Of a DNA stretch of 26,927 nucleotides, positions 1 through 7,709 are shown one piece after another. The position numbers and the translations under genes were made by a program. Location of the stretch: NCBI GenBank assembly GCA_937895955.1, contig CALAZI010000080.1, positions 1 through 26,927 of the forward strand, given 5' to 3'. The DNA comes from an uncultured Alphaproteobacteria bacterium (lineage in GTDB: Bacteria > Pseudomonadota > Alphaproteobacteria > Caulobacterales > Parvularculaceae). The notes beneath the pieces were generated by a model. The model did not search any database. It saw nothing but the letters and a program-made list of their open reading frames with translations, and was not told the DNA's origin. Position 1 is the stretch's first letter. Every line of letters starts with the position of its first letter.

Positions 1-166
1 CGCGCGCATAGGCGGCGTAGGCCTCCGCCCCGCTCGCCTCGCGCCCGTCCTCATATTTCGCCCGTTTCCGGAGGCGGATCATATTGAGCATCCAGATCGG
101 GCCGGCTTCCGGTTTTTCAGCGAAGGCGCGAAACTGCTCGCGCGACGGATCGACATATTTGGTCAT
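1..166 (-). CDS. DUF1330-like protein, N-terminal part only
   Basis: Partial gene running off the left edge; only the first 55 codons are visible. The protein starts MTKYVDPSREQFRAF and continues through GPIWMLNMIRLR, then a stretch with EASGAEAYAAYAR. The 'W-L-N-M-x-R' segment followed by 'G-x-E-A-Y-x-x-Y' is the pattern of small DUF1330 (dimeric ferredoxin-like barrel) proteins, whose biochemical role is mostly unknown. The ATG at 164-166 is preceded by a GGGGA ribosome-binding site about 7 nt upstream. It lies 41 nt downstream of the metallo-beta-lactamase-fold gene on the same strand, so the two may be co-transcribed. The family call rests on the N-terminus alone; the ORF itself is well supported. 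Confidence 0.6.
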   Translation of the reverse strand, partial: MTKYVDPSREQFRAFAEKPEAGPIWMLNMIRLRKRAKYEDGREASGAEAYAAYAR

Positions 167-207
167 ACGGCATTCCCCATGGATTTCGGCGGATCGTTCG
201 GCATCGG

Positions 208-1272
208 CTAATAACGTTCAAATTGAAAGCCGCCGTCCGGCGGCAGGCGCACTGCCAGGCGATCTTCAGCCAGCTTGACGTTCGACTTTCTGACCTTCGA
301 TACGCCGCGCATGAAAATGCTCTTTGCAACGGCGTTGTCGGGCGCCGGCGTCAAATGCGTCAGGAGAAGCCAGTCGGCGCCGGCTTCATTCGCCGCGCGC
401 GCCGCATCGGCTGGCGAGGTGTGGTATGTCGGGATGTCGCTGAGAATCTTCGCGAGCCGCGCATTGCCGGCTTTCGCCGCCGCCTCCTGCAGGCGCGCAA
501 CCATGTGATTGGCCTGCGCTTCATGGATAAGGAGATCGGCGCCGCGCGAGGCTTGGACAAGCGCTTCTGAGTAAGCGGTGTCGCCGGAGATGACGACGCT
601 GCGGCCTGCGTAATCGAAACGGTAGCCGACCGCCGGTTTGACGGGATCGTGTTTGACGGGAAACGCCGTCACGGTGAGACCGTCTTTTTCATAAACGACA
701 ATCGGCGCATCGCCGGCGAAAAGGACCGCTTCAAGACCCGCGGTTCGCGGTTCGGCGATCGCCTTGCCGTGATGCGCGGTTCGATAGACATGATCGAGCG
801 CAAACGCTTCGTTGAGACCGTTGACGATCCGCTCGGTCCCTAACGGCCCGTAGACGGCGAGCTTGCTGGGGCGGCCGGCGACCCAGGAGCCAAGATCGGC
901 CTCGCCGATATCGCCGATATGATCGGAATGAAGATGCGTCAGGAATATGCCGGCGAGCCGCTCGCCCGGAATGCCGGCGGCCTGAACATTTTCCCAACTG
1001 CCGGTTCCGGAATCGACGAGAAAATATTTTCCGCCGGCGAAAACAGCAGTGCAGGTCTGCGCACGCTTCGCCGACGGCAGAGGCGAGCCTGTGCCGCAAA
1101 AGAAAACGCTGATCCCGTCATTGTCCCAAAGCGCGGCGGCGCGCGACGAAAAACTCTTCTCAAGCGCCTTGGCGAACAAGCGATCCTGAACGGCCGGCAT
1201 GCGCGACGCCGCCACAGAAATCCCGGCGATGATGATGACCGCCGCCAACAGGAGTTTGAATGCCTTGCCCAT
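208..1272 (-). CDS. Membrane-anchored MBL-fold metallo-hydrolase (RNase Z/arylsulfatase-like)
   Basis: A 354-residue metallo-beta-lactamase-fold hydrolase. Residues about 5-22 are a hydrophobic N-terminal segment (KLLLAAVIIIAGISVAAS), read as a signal anchor or signal peptide, so the domain is probably periplasmic. The fold starts with FFCGTGSP (about 57-63). The metal-binding motif THLHSDH is at about 112-118, followed by ISGDTAYS and a late THLTP histidine segment. This ribonuclease Z-like spacing is shared with hydrolases acting on sulfate or phosphate esters, so a tRNA substrate should not be assumed for an exported protein. I chose the ATG at 1270-1272 because it has a GGAGG site about 8 nt upstream and begins right at the hydrophobic segment; an in-frame start at 1299 would add nine residues. 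It probably shares a transcript with the DUF1330-like gene downstream. The substrate is unknown. Confidence 0.85.
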   Translation of the reverse strand: MGKAFKLLLAAVIIIAGISVAASRMPAVQDRLFAKALEKSFSSRAAALWDNDGISVFFCGTGSPLPSAKRAQTCTAVFAGGKYFLVDSGTGSWENVQAAGIPGERLAGIFLTHLHSDHIGDIGEADLGSWVAGRPSKLAVYGPLGTERIVNGLNEAFALDHVYRTAHHGKAIAEPRTAGLEAVLFAGDAPIVVYEKDGLTVTAFPVKHDPVKPAVGYRFDYAGRSVVISGDTAYSEALVQASRGADLLIHEAQANHMVARLQEAAAKAGNARLAKILSDIPTYHTSPADAARAANEAGADWLLLTHLTPAPDNAVAKSIFMRGVSKVRKSNVKLAEDRLAVRLPPDGGFQFERY

Positions 1273-1417
1273 GCCCGCCGCCTCCGCCTCGCCGCGCACT
1301 ATCGTGTCCCGGCGCTCATGATTTCAATCGTTTTGCGCAGTATCGGACCTATCAGGAAGCTTGCCGCATTATAGGCTGAAGCCCTACGTTGAGGAGCGGC
1401 GGAACGGACAAACTCAC

Positions 1418-1771
1418 ATGAGATGGGCATGGATCGCAGGCGTCCTGCATGCGATGATCGGGTCAACGATCCTGTTCATGACGCTTCATCCCTTGCGGGA
1501 CGCGCTTGACGCGCATGCGCTTGATCTCGCCAAGGTCGGCAGCGCGTGGCAGGCCCTCCTCGGCCTAGCTCTGATGCTGCTTTCTGCGAACGCAAACGCG
1601 CGGATCGGCGCGCTTCTGATCGCCGTCGGGGTCAGCGTCTCAAGCGCTGTCCTTTATTTCATCATTTTCAGCGGCCTGCGTCCGCCTTTCATCGTCGCCG
1701 TGCCGATCGGCGGCGCGATCGCAATCGCCGGCTGGCTGGCGCTGATTTTCGCAAAGCCGCCGGCGCGATGA
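1418..1771 (+). CDS. Small DUF423-like membrane protein
   Basis: A 117-residue protein with about four hydrophobic segments: WAWIAGVLHAMIG near the N-terminus, ALLGLALMLLSA, ALLIAVGVSVSSAVLYFIIF, and a C-terminal helix containing VPIGGAIAIAGWLALIFA. The last part resembles the DUF423 (YgdD-type) signature, in which a 'P-x-G-G-x-x-x-x-x-G-W' segment ends the protein. The N-terminal half is more divergent. The ATG at 1418 gives a membrane protein starting directly at the first helix. An in-frame TTG at 1361 has AGGAAGC in front of it and would add 19 hydrophilic residues, so the start is not settled. It is divergent from the MBL-fold gene, with a shared 145-nt upstream region. The function of DUF423 proteins is unknown. 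Confidence 0.65.
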   Translation: MRWAWIAGVLHAMIGSTILFMTLHPLRDALDAHALDLAKVGSAWQALLGLALMLLSANANARIGALLIAVGVSVSSAVLYFIIFSGLRPPFIVAVPIGGAIAIAGWLALIFAKPPAR

Positions 1772-1865
1772 CCTGATCCGAGCGCTGACCCGCGCCCGGC
1801 AAGCTCATCGTCCTGCGGAGTTTGAAACTATGCGGCGTCTGCGATCCGTCGCCAGGATGTGAAAA

Positions 1866-1892
1866 GAGCGCGGCGATTTCATCGCCGCGCTC
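1866..1892 (-). terminator. Intrinsic terminator of the secreted coiled-coil gene
   Basis: A perfect 12-bp inverted repeat (GAGCGCGGCGAT and ATCGCCGCGCTC) with a 3-nt loop. Read on the minus strand it is followed immediately by TTTTC. It lies 22 nt beyond the stop codon of the minus-strand gene that ends at 1915. Stem strength, short loop and T-run fit a Rho-independent terminator for that gene. It could also form on a transcript coming from 1418-1771, but no T-run follows on the plus strand. Confidence 0.8.
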
Positions 1893-1914
1893 CGCTTTCC
1901 TTGCGTGCGATCAA

Positions 1915-2436
1915 TCAGGCGCGCAGCGCGTCAACCAAGTCTTCGAGCGACAATTCAAGCGCATCAAGCTCAGCGCGCAGCATGTCGATCGCGCCTTGCG
2001 TTTCGACTTTCTCTTCGTCGCTGACATCGGCCGTTTTCAGATCGCGCTCAGCCCTGTCGATTTCGGTGCGGACTTCGCGCAACGCCTCATCGACCGCCGT
2101 CGACGTGACGACCCGCGCCGACGCGAATGCGACTTTGAGGATCATGCGCGCGCCCGGCGCGTCCTTCACGTCCTCACGCGCTTCTTCGATGTCGGCGATC
2201 GCATCGGCGATTTCGTCGCGCGCATCCGCTATTTCCGCGCGAAGCTCTTCGATGCCGTCGGCATCAAGTTCAATCAATTGCTCAAGCAGGTCCCCCTCGC
2301 CGCCGATATTGATGTTGACATTGCGATCTTTGGCGTAGGCGGGCGCGGCGAAAGCAAGGCTCCCCGCCGCAATACCGGCGATGGCGAGCTTGGCGAGCGA
2401 GGATTGCGTCGCAAATTTCGATTTGAAACTGGTCAT
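1915..2436 (-). CDS. Secreted, charged alpha-helical (coiled-coil) protein of unknown function
   Basis: A 173-residue protein not recognised as a named family. It has a clear Sec signal peptide: lysines near the N-terminus, the hydrophobic run LAKLAIAGIAAGSLAFAAP, and a likely cleavage after AYA at about residue 35. The mature part opens with KDRNVNINIGGEGD and then becomes a long acidic helix rich in Glu, Asp, Ala and Arg (for example ELRAEIADARDEIADAIA), with heptad-like spacing suggesting a coiled coil. It has no cysteines and no obvious catalytic motif. An AAGGGG site lies about 8 nt before the ATG, and a strong terminator follows the gene, so it is probably its own transcription unit. 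A periplasmic structural, chaperone or envelope-stress role is possible but unproven. The long plus-strand reading frame over the same DNA is treated as a shadow. Confidence 0.8.
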   Translation of the reverse strand: MTSFKSKFATQSSLAKLAIAGIAAGSLAFAAPAYAKDRNVNINIGGEGDLLEQLIELDADGIEELRAEIADARDEIADAIADIEEAREDVKDAPGARMILKVAFASARVVTSTAVDEALREVRTEIDRAERDLKTADVSDEEKVETQGAIDMLRAELDALELSLEDLVDALRA

Positions 2437-2606
2437 GTGATGGCCCCTTCGGCTGTTTTTCAGGTCTTTACGCTGTTTTCACTTGGCCGGATGCCGCCAT
2501 AGAAGCAGCGCGCCCCGACAAGCGAGATATGCGAAGTCTCGCCCACGCAAACAAGAATTCCTCGGCGAGGCGTTCCGGAAACGGGCCGACCCGCCCCCGG
2601 CAAGCC

Positions 2607-4238
2607 TTAGACAAGCCGCGACCGCTCAACGCTCGCCTTGATGAAGGAGGCGAAAAGCGGATGCGGATCGAACGGCCGGGATTTCAGTTCCGGGTGGTAC
2701 TGGACCCCGATGAACCAAGGGTGATCGGGGATTTCCATGATTTCAGGAAGCGCGCCATCCGGCGAGGTTCCGGAAAATTTGACGCCGGCGGCGGCCAGTC
2801 GATCCGCCCACGCCATATCAACCTCGTAGCGGTGGCGATGGCGTTCAGAAATCTCGCTTTCGCCATAGATTTCGGCGACGCGGCTTCCCTTCGCCAGAAC
2901 CGCCGGATAGGCGCCGAGGCGCATCGTGCCGCCGAGATCATCCTTTTCGGATCGCTTTTCCGTTTCATTGCCGCGCACCCATTCGGTCAGCAGGCCGACG
3001 ATTGGCTTGCCGCCGGGTCCGAATTCGGACGAGGTCGCCGCTTTCTCGCCGAGCAGCGAGCGCGCGGCTTCGATCACCGCCATCTGCATGCCGAAGCAGA
3101 TGCCGAAATAAGGAATGCCGCGTTCGCGGGCGAAACGCGCGGCCTTGATCTTTCCTTCGGCCCCGCGCTCGCCGAAACCGCCGGGCACGAGGATGCCGTG
3201 CACGTCTTCAAGCTCGGAAATCGCGGTTTCTTCCTCTTCAAAAACGCCGGCGTCGATCCATTTGATGTCGACCCTGACATTGTTCGCGATGCCGCCGTGA
3301 TTGATCGCTTCGATGAGCGATTTGTAGGCGTCTTTGAGCACTGTATATTTGCCGACGACGGCGATGCGGGTTTCGCCGTCAGGCTTGGTGATGCGTTGAA
3401 CGACCTCTTCCCAGCGCGAAAGATCGAGCGGCGGCGGCTCCTTGATGCCGAAGGCGGCGAGCACTTCATCGTCAAAACGCTCACGATGATAGGCGAGCGG
3501 CACTTCGTAAATCGTCCGACAATCAAGCGCCTGGACGACGGCCGAGGCCGGAACGTTGCAGAACAGCGCGATCTTCTTTCGCTCGCCTTCCGGAATGGCG
3601 CGGTCAGCGCGCACCAGAAGAACATCGGGCTGAATGCCGATCTCGCGCAGCTCCTTGACCGAGTGTTGCGTCGGCTTGGTCTTCAATTCGCCCGCCGACG
3701 GAATGTAGGGCATCAAGGTAAGGTGGACATAAACGGCGTCGCCGCGCGGCAGGTCGTTGCCGAGCTGACGGATCGCCTCGAAGAACGGCAGGCCCTCGAT
3801 ATCCCCGACCGTGCCGCCGATCTCGCAGATGACAAAATCGGCGTCGCCCGCCGGCGACGTCGCAAACGCCTTGATCGCGTCGGTGACGTGAGGAATGACC
3901 TGAACGGTCGCGCCGAGATAGTCGCCGCGACGCTCGCGTTCGATGATCGTCTGATAGATGCGCCCCGTCGTGACGTTATCGCCCTGGGAGGCGGAAACGC
4001 CGGTGAAGCGCTCATAATGGCCGAGATCGAGATCGGTCTCCGCACCGTCATCGGTGACGAAAACCTCGCCATGCTGATAGGGGGACATCGTCCCCGGATC
4101 GACATTGAGATAGGGGTCGAGCTTTCTCAGCCGAACCTTGTACCCGCGCGCCTGGAGCAATGCTCCAAGGGCCGCCGCAGCAACGCCTTTTCCGAGGGAG
4201 GAAACCACGCCGCCGGTGATGAAGATGTACCGCGCCAT
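2607..4238 (-). CDS. pyrG: CTP synthase (glutamine-hydrolysing)
   Basis: Makes CTP from UTP, ATP and glutamine, the last step of de novo pyrimidine nucleotide synthesis, in the cytoplasm. The 543-residue length matches the family (about 545). The N-terminal amidoligase domain begins MARYIFITGGVVSSLGKG, with the P-loop at about 8-18, followed by DPYLNVDPGTMSP and CEIGGTVGDIE. The C-terminal class I glutamine amidotransferase domain has the oxyanion segment VPGGFGERG (about 351-359), nucleophile Cys381 in GICFGMQ, and His515/Glu517 in VQYHPE. The start at 4238 is fixed by homology; the reading frame stays open a further 71 codons upstream, but that part is Arg-rich and overlaps secG. It lies downstream of secG on the same strand with 121 nt between. 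A weak 6-bp hairpin (2522-2542) lies past the stop codon, without a good T-run. Confidence 0.97.
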   Translation of the reverse strand: MARYIFITGGVVSSLGKGVAAAALGALLQARGYKVRLRKLDPYLNVDPGTMSPYQHGEVFVTDDGAETDLDLGHYERFTGVSASQGDNVTTGRIYQTIIERERRGDYLGATVQVIPHVTDAIKAFATSPAGDADFVICEIGGTVGDIEGLPFFEAIRQLGNDLPRGDAVYVHLTLMPYIPSAGELKTKPTQHSVKELREIGIQPDVLLVRADRAIPEGERKKIALFCNVPASAVVQALDCRTIYEVPLAYHRERFDDEVLAAFGIKEPPPLDLSRWEEVVQRITKPDGETRIAVVGKYTVLKDAYKSLIEAINHGGIANNVRVDIKWIDAGVFEEEETAISELEDVHGILVPGGFGERGAEGKIKAARFARERGIPYFGICFGMQMAVIEAARSLLGEKAATSSEFGPGGKPIVGLLTEWVRGNETEKRSEKDDLGGTMRLGAYPAVLAKGSRVAEIYGESEISERHRHRYEVDMAWADRLAAAGVKFSGTSPDGALPEIMEIPDHPWFIGVQYHPELKSRPFDPHPLFASFIKASVERSRLV

Positions 4239-4359
4239 GGAAGCCCGTCTTAGCGCCGGCTTTTGAAAGGGCAAACAGTATTCTTGCCGGCGCGTGTCCG
4301 TTCCTGACGGCGATGGCTCAGGATGAAACGCTAACGTCCTGTTTGTACAACAATAATGG

Positions 4360-4812
4360 TCAGTTCTGAGGCGTTTCCTCAGCCGGCGTTTCCGGGACAG
4401 GCTGATCCGTCGCAACGGCGTCGGCTTCGGTTTCCGCCGGCGTCGCCTCAAGCGTCGGCGCTGGTGATTCGGCGCCGGGCTGCGAACCGCTGCCCAGGGT
4501 GTTCAGAAGATCCTCGGTCGACACCGGCGCGTTCGGATCGACGACCTTTTCCCCCGTGAGGTCCTGAATAATGTCGGTGTCTTTTTCCGCGCCGCCGGCC
4601 GTGATCGCGAGAATGATGGAGGTGGCGAAAAAGAGGGCGGCAAGAACCGATGTCGTCCGGGTCAAAACGTTGGCCGCCCCGCGGCTCGACATAAACCCGC
4701 CGCCGCCCCCGCCGCCAAGACCGAGCGCCCCGCCGTCCGAACGCTGGAGCAGGACAACCCCGATCAAGGCGAGAACGATCAGCGCGTGAAGGGTCAACAG
4801 GACTGCGTGCAT
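4360..4812 (-). CDS. secG: Preprotein translocase subunit SecG
   Basis: Inner-membrane subunit of the SecYEG protein-export channel. The 150-residue protein has the SecG plan: first transmembrane helix at about 3-22 (AVLLTLHALIVLALIGVVLL), the family motif LQRSDGGALG (about 21-30), a Gly-rich cytoplasmic loop with seven consecutive glycines, then TRTTSVLAALFFATSIILAI as the second helix (about 51-70). The C-terminal tail of about 75 residues is acidic and rich in Pro, Ala and Glu, a long tail of the kind found in alphaproteobacterial SecG. secG next to pyrG is a common arrangement in this class. It is divergent from the DOMON-like gene, with about 157 nt of shared upstream DNA. The ribosome-binding site is weak (GGATT about 13 nt upstream). 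Confidence 0.93.
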   Translation of the reverse strand: MHAVLLTLHALIVLALIGVVLLQRSDGGALGLGGGGGGGFMSSRGAANVLTRTTSVLAALFFATSIILAITAGGAEKDTDIIQDLTGEKVVDPNAPVSTEDLLNTLGSGSQPGAESPAPTLEATPAETEADAVATDQPVPETPAEETPQN

Positions 4813-4969
4813 GGCGAATGGAATCCGGCGTCGGCGCGGCCTAGATGGCGACCGCGGCAGATGATTTGAAGGGGCGGTCTCTACGCCGCGCCCGATCCGC
4901 CGTCAAATCGCCCCGCCGGCCCTGCTGTCCGCGGCGTCGAATCCGGAGAGAATTAGCTTTAAAGAGAAA

Positions 4970-5524
4970 ATGGCCGCTCAGGAATTATCTCCCCACCCAA
5001 CGGACATCGCCGGTCCGGCGCGGCGGTTATCCGCCGAATGCGCCCGCATGCGCGACGGCTCGCTCGTTTTCCGCTTTTGCGCATCGGGCGCCATCGAGCG
5101 GATGAGGCTGCCCATGCGCCGGGACGGAGCCAGACAGGACGGATTATGGAAAACGACCTGCTTTGAGGCGTTTCTCGGAATGCGGGGGGGAAGCTATATC
5201 GAACTCAACTTCTCGCCTTCAACCGACTGGGCCGCTTACGATTTTTCCGCCTATCGCGAGAGCATGCGCGACAGCGCGAGTGTGGTCTCGATCGATATCG
5301 CGGTGAATGAAACAGCGTCGGACCTCGCCCTTACGGCGACAGTTCGACTGGCCGCATCCGCAGCCTTTTCAGATCTCGGGGGCCTTATGATCGGCCTTTC
5401 CGCCGTGATCGAGGATGTTGACGGGAACAAATCGCATTGGGCGATCGCGCACCCCGCCGCAAAGCCTGACTTTCACCATCCTGATGGTTTTGTTTACCGC
5501 TTGGGGGATAGCTTCGCGGCATGA
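4970..5524 (+). CDS. DOMON-like domain protein
   Basis: A 184-residue protein without signal peptide or membrane helix. The recognisable parts are DGLWKTTCFEAFLG, YIELNFSPSTDWAAYDF and a C-terminal KPDFHHPDGF. These resemble the alphaproteobacterial 'DOMON-like' beta-sandwich family, related to domains that bind haem or sugars. What this cytoplasmic version binds is unknown. Its TGA overlaps the ATG of the next gene (ATGA at 5521-5524), so it is probably translationally coupled to the DUF1343/NamZ-like gene. That link points to a role with cell-wall sugars, but this is inference. The start is the ATG at 4970, with a weak AAAGAG site 4 nt upstream; an in-frame upstream alternative has no better support. 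Confidence 0.75.
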   Translation: MAAQELSPHPTDIAGPARRLSAECARMRDGSLVFRFCASGAIERMRLPMRRDGARQDGLWKTTCFEAFLGMRGGSYIELNFSPSTDWAAYDFSAYRESMRDSASVVSIDIAVNETASDLALTATVRLAASAAFSDLGGLMIGLSAVIEDVDGNKSHWAIAHPAAKPDFHHPDGFVYRLGDSFAA

Positions 5525-6720
5525 AATTCGGAATTGATCGCCTCGTCACCGAGCCCAAACTTCGTGCGCCGCTCGCCGGCAAGCGCGTCGCGCTGCTCGC
5601 GCATCCTGCTTCCGCCACCGAAAACCTGACGCATTCGCTTGATGCGCTCGCAGCCTGCGGCAACATCAAATTGACGGCTGCGTTCGGTCCGCAACACGGG
5701 CTGAGGGGCGACAAGCAGGACAACATGATCGAATCGCCGGATTTCACCGATCCGGTTCACGGCGTTCCCGTCTTCAGTCTTTACGGCGAGGTCAGACGTC
5801 CGACCGATGCGATGATGGAGCCGTTCGACGTTCTTCTCGTCGATCTTCAGGATCTCGGCTGTCGCATCTACACTTTTATCACGACGCTTCTTTACGTCCT
5901 CGAAGCGGCCGCAAAACACGGCAATAGCGTCTGGGTTCTTGATCGCCCTAATCCTGTCGGGCGCCCCATTGAAGGGCTTTCATTGCGCCCTGGATGGGAG
6001 AGTTTTGTCGGCGCCGGGCCGATGCCGATGCGGCACGGGATGACGCTCGGCGAGCTTGGCCTGTGGTTCATCGACACGTTCAAACTCAATGTCGATTACC
6101 GCGTCATTGAAATGAAAGGATGGCGCCCCGACGCTGCGCCCGGCTTCGGCTGGCCGTTTGGCGAACGCACATGGATCAATCCGAGTCCGAACGCGCCCAA
6201 CCTTTTCATGGCGCGCGCCTATGCCGGCACGGTGATGCTTGAAGGCGCAACGCTGTCGGAAGGGCGCGGCACGACGCGCCCGCTTGAACTGTTCGGCGCG
6301 CCTGACATCGACGCACGCGCCGTCATCGCCGAAATGCGCGCGCTCGCCCCCGAATGGCTACAAGGCTGCATCCTGCGCGACTGCTGGTTCGAGCCGACGT
6401 TCCACAAGCATGTCGGCAAGCTTTGCAGCGGCATGCAGATTCACACCGAGACGCATTACGACCACGCCGCCTTCAAGCCATGGCGCCTGCAAGCCCTCGC
6501 CTTCAAGGCGATCCGCCGCCTTTATCCGGATTACGACCTATGGCGCGACTTTCCCTATGAATATGAGCGCGGAAAGCTTGCAATCGACGTTATCAACGGA
6601 TCGCCATTATTGCGCGAATGGGTCGACGACAAATCGGCCGCGGCGGCTGACCTTGATGCGATAGCGTCAATAGACGAAACGGCCTGGGCGCAGGAGCGCA
6701 AGGCGCATTTGCTTTATTAG
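5521..6720 (+). CDS. DUF1343 family protein, NamZ-like (exo-beta-N-acetylmuramidase family)
   Basis: A 399-residue member of the DUF1343 family. Bacillus subtilis NamZ of this family is an exo-beta-N-acetylmuramidase that removes terminal MurNAc from peptidoglycan fragments. Visible family segments are GKRVALLAHPAS (about 20-31), FGPQHGLRGDKQDNM, LVDLQDLGCRIYTF, VLDRPNPVGR, RHGMTLGELG, WINPSPNAPN and EGRGTTRPLE. Length is normal for the conserved domain. Unlike secreted NamZ, the N-terminus (MKFGIDRL) has no signal peptide, so a cytoplasmic role in recycling imported muropeptides or another sugar is more likely here. It starts inside the stop codon of the DOMON-like gene and ends tail-to-tail with the minus-strand hydrolase, the two overlapping by 4 nt. 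The family call is firm; activity and substrate are inferred. Confidence 0.88.
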   Translation: MKFGIDRLVTEPKLRAPLAGKRVALLAHPASATENLTHSLDALAACGNIKLTAAFGPQHGLRGDKQDNMIESPDFTDPVHGVPVFSLYGEVRRPTDAMMEPFDVLLVDLQDLGCRIYTFITTLLYVLEAAAKHGNSVWVLDRPNPVGRPIEGLSLRPGWESFVGAGPMPMRHGMTLGELGLWFIDTFKLNVDYRVIEMKGWRPDAAPGFGWPFGERTWINPSPNAPNLFMARAYAGTVMLEGATLSEGRGTTRPLELFGAPDIDARAVIAEMRALAPEWLQGCILRDCWFEPTFHKHVGKLCSGMQIHTETHYDHAAFKPWRLQALAFKAIRRLYPDYDLWRDFPYEYERGKLAIDVINGSPLLREWVDDKSAAAADLDAIASIDETAWAQERKAHLLY

Positions 6721-7700
6721 CGAGCCCTCTCAGGCTCTTTTCTGCCGCCTTCCCTGTTTCCCGCCTTCGCCGAAACCTGATCGATAATCTCGATTATCTT
6801 TTCTTTCTCCGCATGATGAAGCGCATGTCCCGTTTCAGGCAATATCAGATAGATTGGGTCGGCGATTTCGCGCGACAGTGCGGCGGAATGCAATGTTGGA
6901 CTGACCGTCGTATCGGCGTCGCCGGTGACAATGGCGGTCGGCAGCGACAGCGTTCCATAATCGCCCTGCATCTGAATGATCTGGGCTTTAAGATGGCGCA
7001 GGTCTGATGCGTTGCTCTTGAAATCGTGGGATCTAAAGAGGAGCGTCAGTCCTGATCGTTCATAGTAGCCTTCGGGAGCATCATTCGGCGCAAAGGATTT
7101 TTCAACGCCTGACTTCGCTGCGAACGGCGCGTAGACAGGTATGACGATCCTGCGGAGCAGGAAGCCGAGGACGGGCCATCCGGACGCCTTGTTGTACCAG
7201 GCGACGCCGCCCGGCCACTCATGACTGACGGCGGCCAGAAGAACGAGGCCGGACATCTCATCTTGATAGCGAAGCGCATAAGCTAGCGCGACGGCGCCGC
7301 CGAAACTCTGGCCGACGATGATCGGGCGCTTAACGCCGGCGATTGCGATCGCATCACGGATCAATTGCGCCTGTTTCTCAAGTCGCCAGCCGTCCGCAGG
7401 CCTTGTCGAATAACCGCGCCCCGGCCTGTCGACGATGATGACGCGCCGCGACTGGGCAAGCTCATCGCCGAGCGCCATCTTCATATCCCTAAGATTGACG
7501 CTCGCGCCGTGAATCAAAACGACGGGCGGCAGAGATGAATCTCGGGGACCGATATCGACGAGGTGGATGCTCTCGCCGTCAACGGCGATCAGCTTTCCGA
7601 CCGGCGGCGCGTTCTTTTCCGCGCGCCAGGTCGCGCAGCCGCCGAGCGCTAAAAGCGACACGAGTAACAACGCTGTGATCGCCGCTCCGGTCATACGCAT
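6717..7700 (-). CDS. Alpha/beta-fold hydrolase, predicted lipoprotein
   Basis: A 327-residue alpha/beta hydrolase with a lipoprotein-type signal peptide: MRMTGAAITALLLVSLLA followed by LGGC, giving a lipidated Cys22. The catalytic fold shows the oxyanion segment LIHGASVN (about 62-69), the nucleophile elbow GQSFGG with Ser132, a probable acid Asp263 in GDADTTV, and His292 in TGHALHH, so the triad looks complete. The substrate is unknown; an ester or lipid in the cell envelope is possible. The ATG at 7700 has AGGGA about 7 nt upstream; the in-frame ATG at 7694 is the alternative. The gene starts 9 nt after the tpiA stop, so it is probably in the tpiA operon although functionally unrelated. Its 3' end overlaps the convergent DUF1343 gene by 4 nt, leaving no room for a separate terminator. 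Confidence 0.88.
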   Translation of the reverse strand: MRMTGAAITALLLVSLLALGGCATWRAEKNAPPVGKLIAVDGESIHLVDIGPRDSSLPPVVLIHGASVNLRDMKMALGDELAQSRRVIIVDRPGRGYSTRPADGWRLEKQAQLIRDAIAIAGVKRPIIVGQSFGGAVALAYALRYQDEMSGLVLLAAVSHEWPGGVAWYNKASGWPVLGFLLRRIVIPVYAPFAAKSGVEKSFAPNDAPEGYYERSGLTLLFRSHDFKSNASDLRHLKAQIIQMQGDYGTLSLPTAIVTGDADTTVSPTLHSAALSREIADPIYLILPETGHALHHAEKEKIIEIIDQVSAKAGNREGGRKEPERAR

Positions 7701-7709
7701 CGGGCGTCC

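Noticed and set aside
1822..2502. A 226-codon plus-strand open frame over the secreted coiled-coil gene
   Set aside because: The minus-strand gene has a signal peptide, ribosome-binding site and terminator. The plus-strand product has none of these and looks like antisense of acidic helix codons.
2529..4253. A 574-codon open frame on the plus strand
   Set aside because: It lies wholly opposite pyrG, whose product has all CTP synthase motifs. The long opposite frame results from GC-rich codon bias and its product is Arg/Asp-rich with no recognisable domain.
4341..4350. TTGTACAA palindrome just after the secG stop codon
   Set aside because: An 8-bp palindrome is expected by chance in this much DNA. 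It is not at a convincing operator position for any recognised regulator.
4690..4720. Seven-glycine run in SecG as a possible sequencing or slippage artefact
   Set aside because: Gly-rich loops are normal in SecG, and the frame stays intact through the second transmembrane helix.
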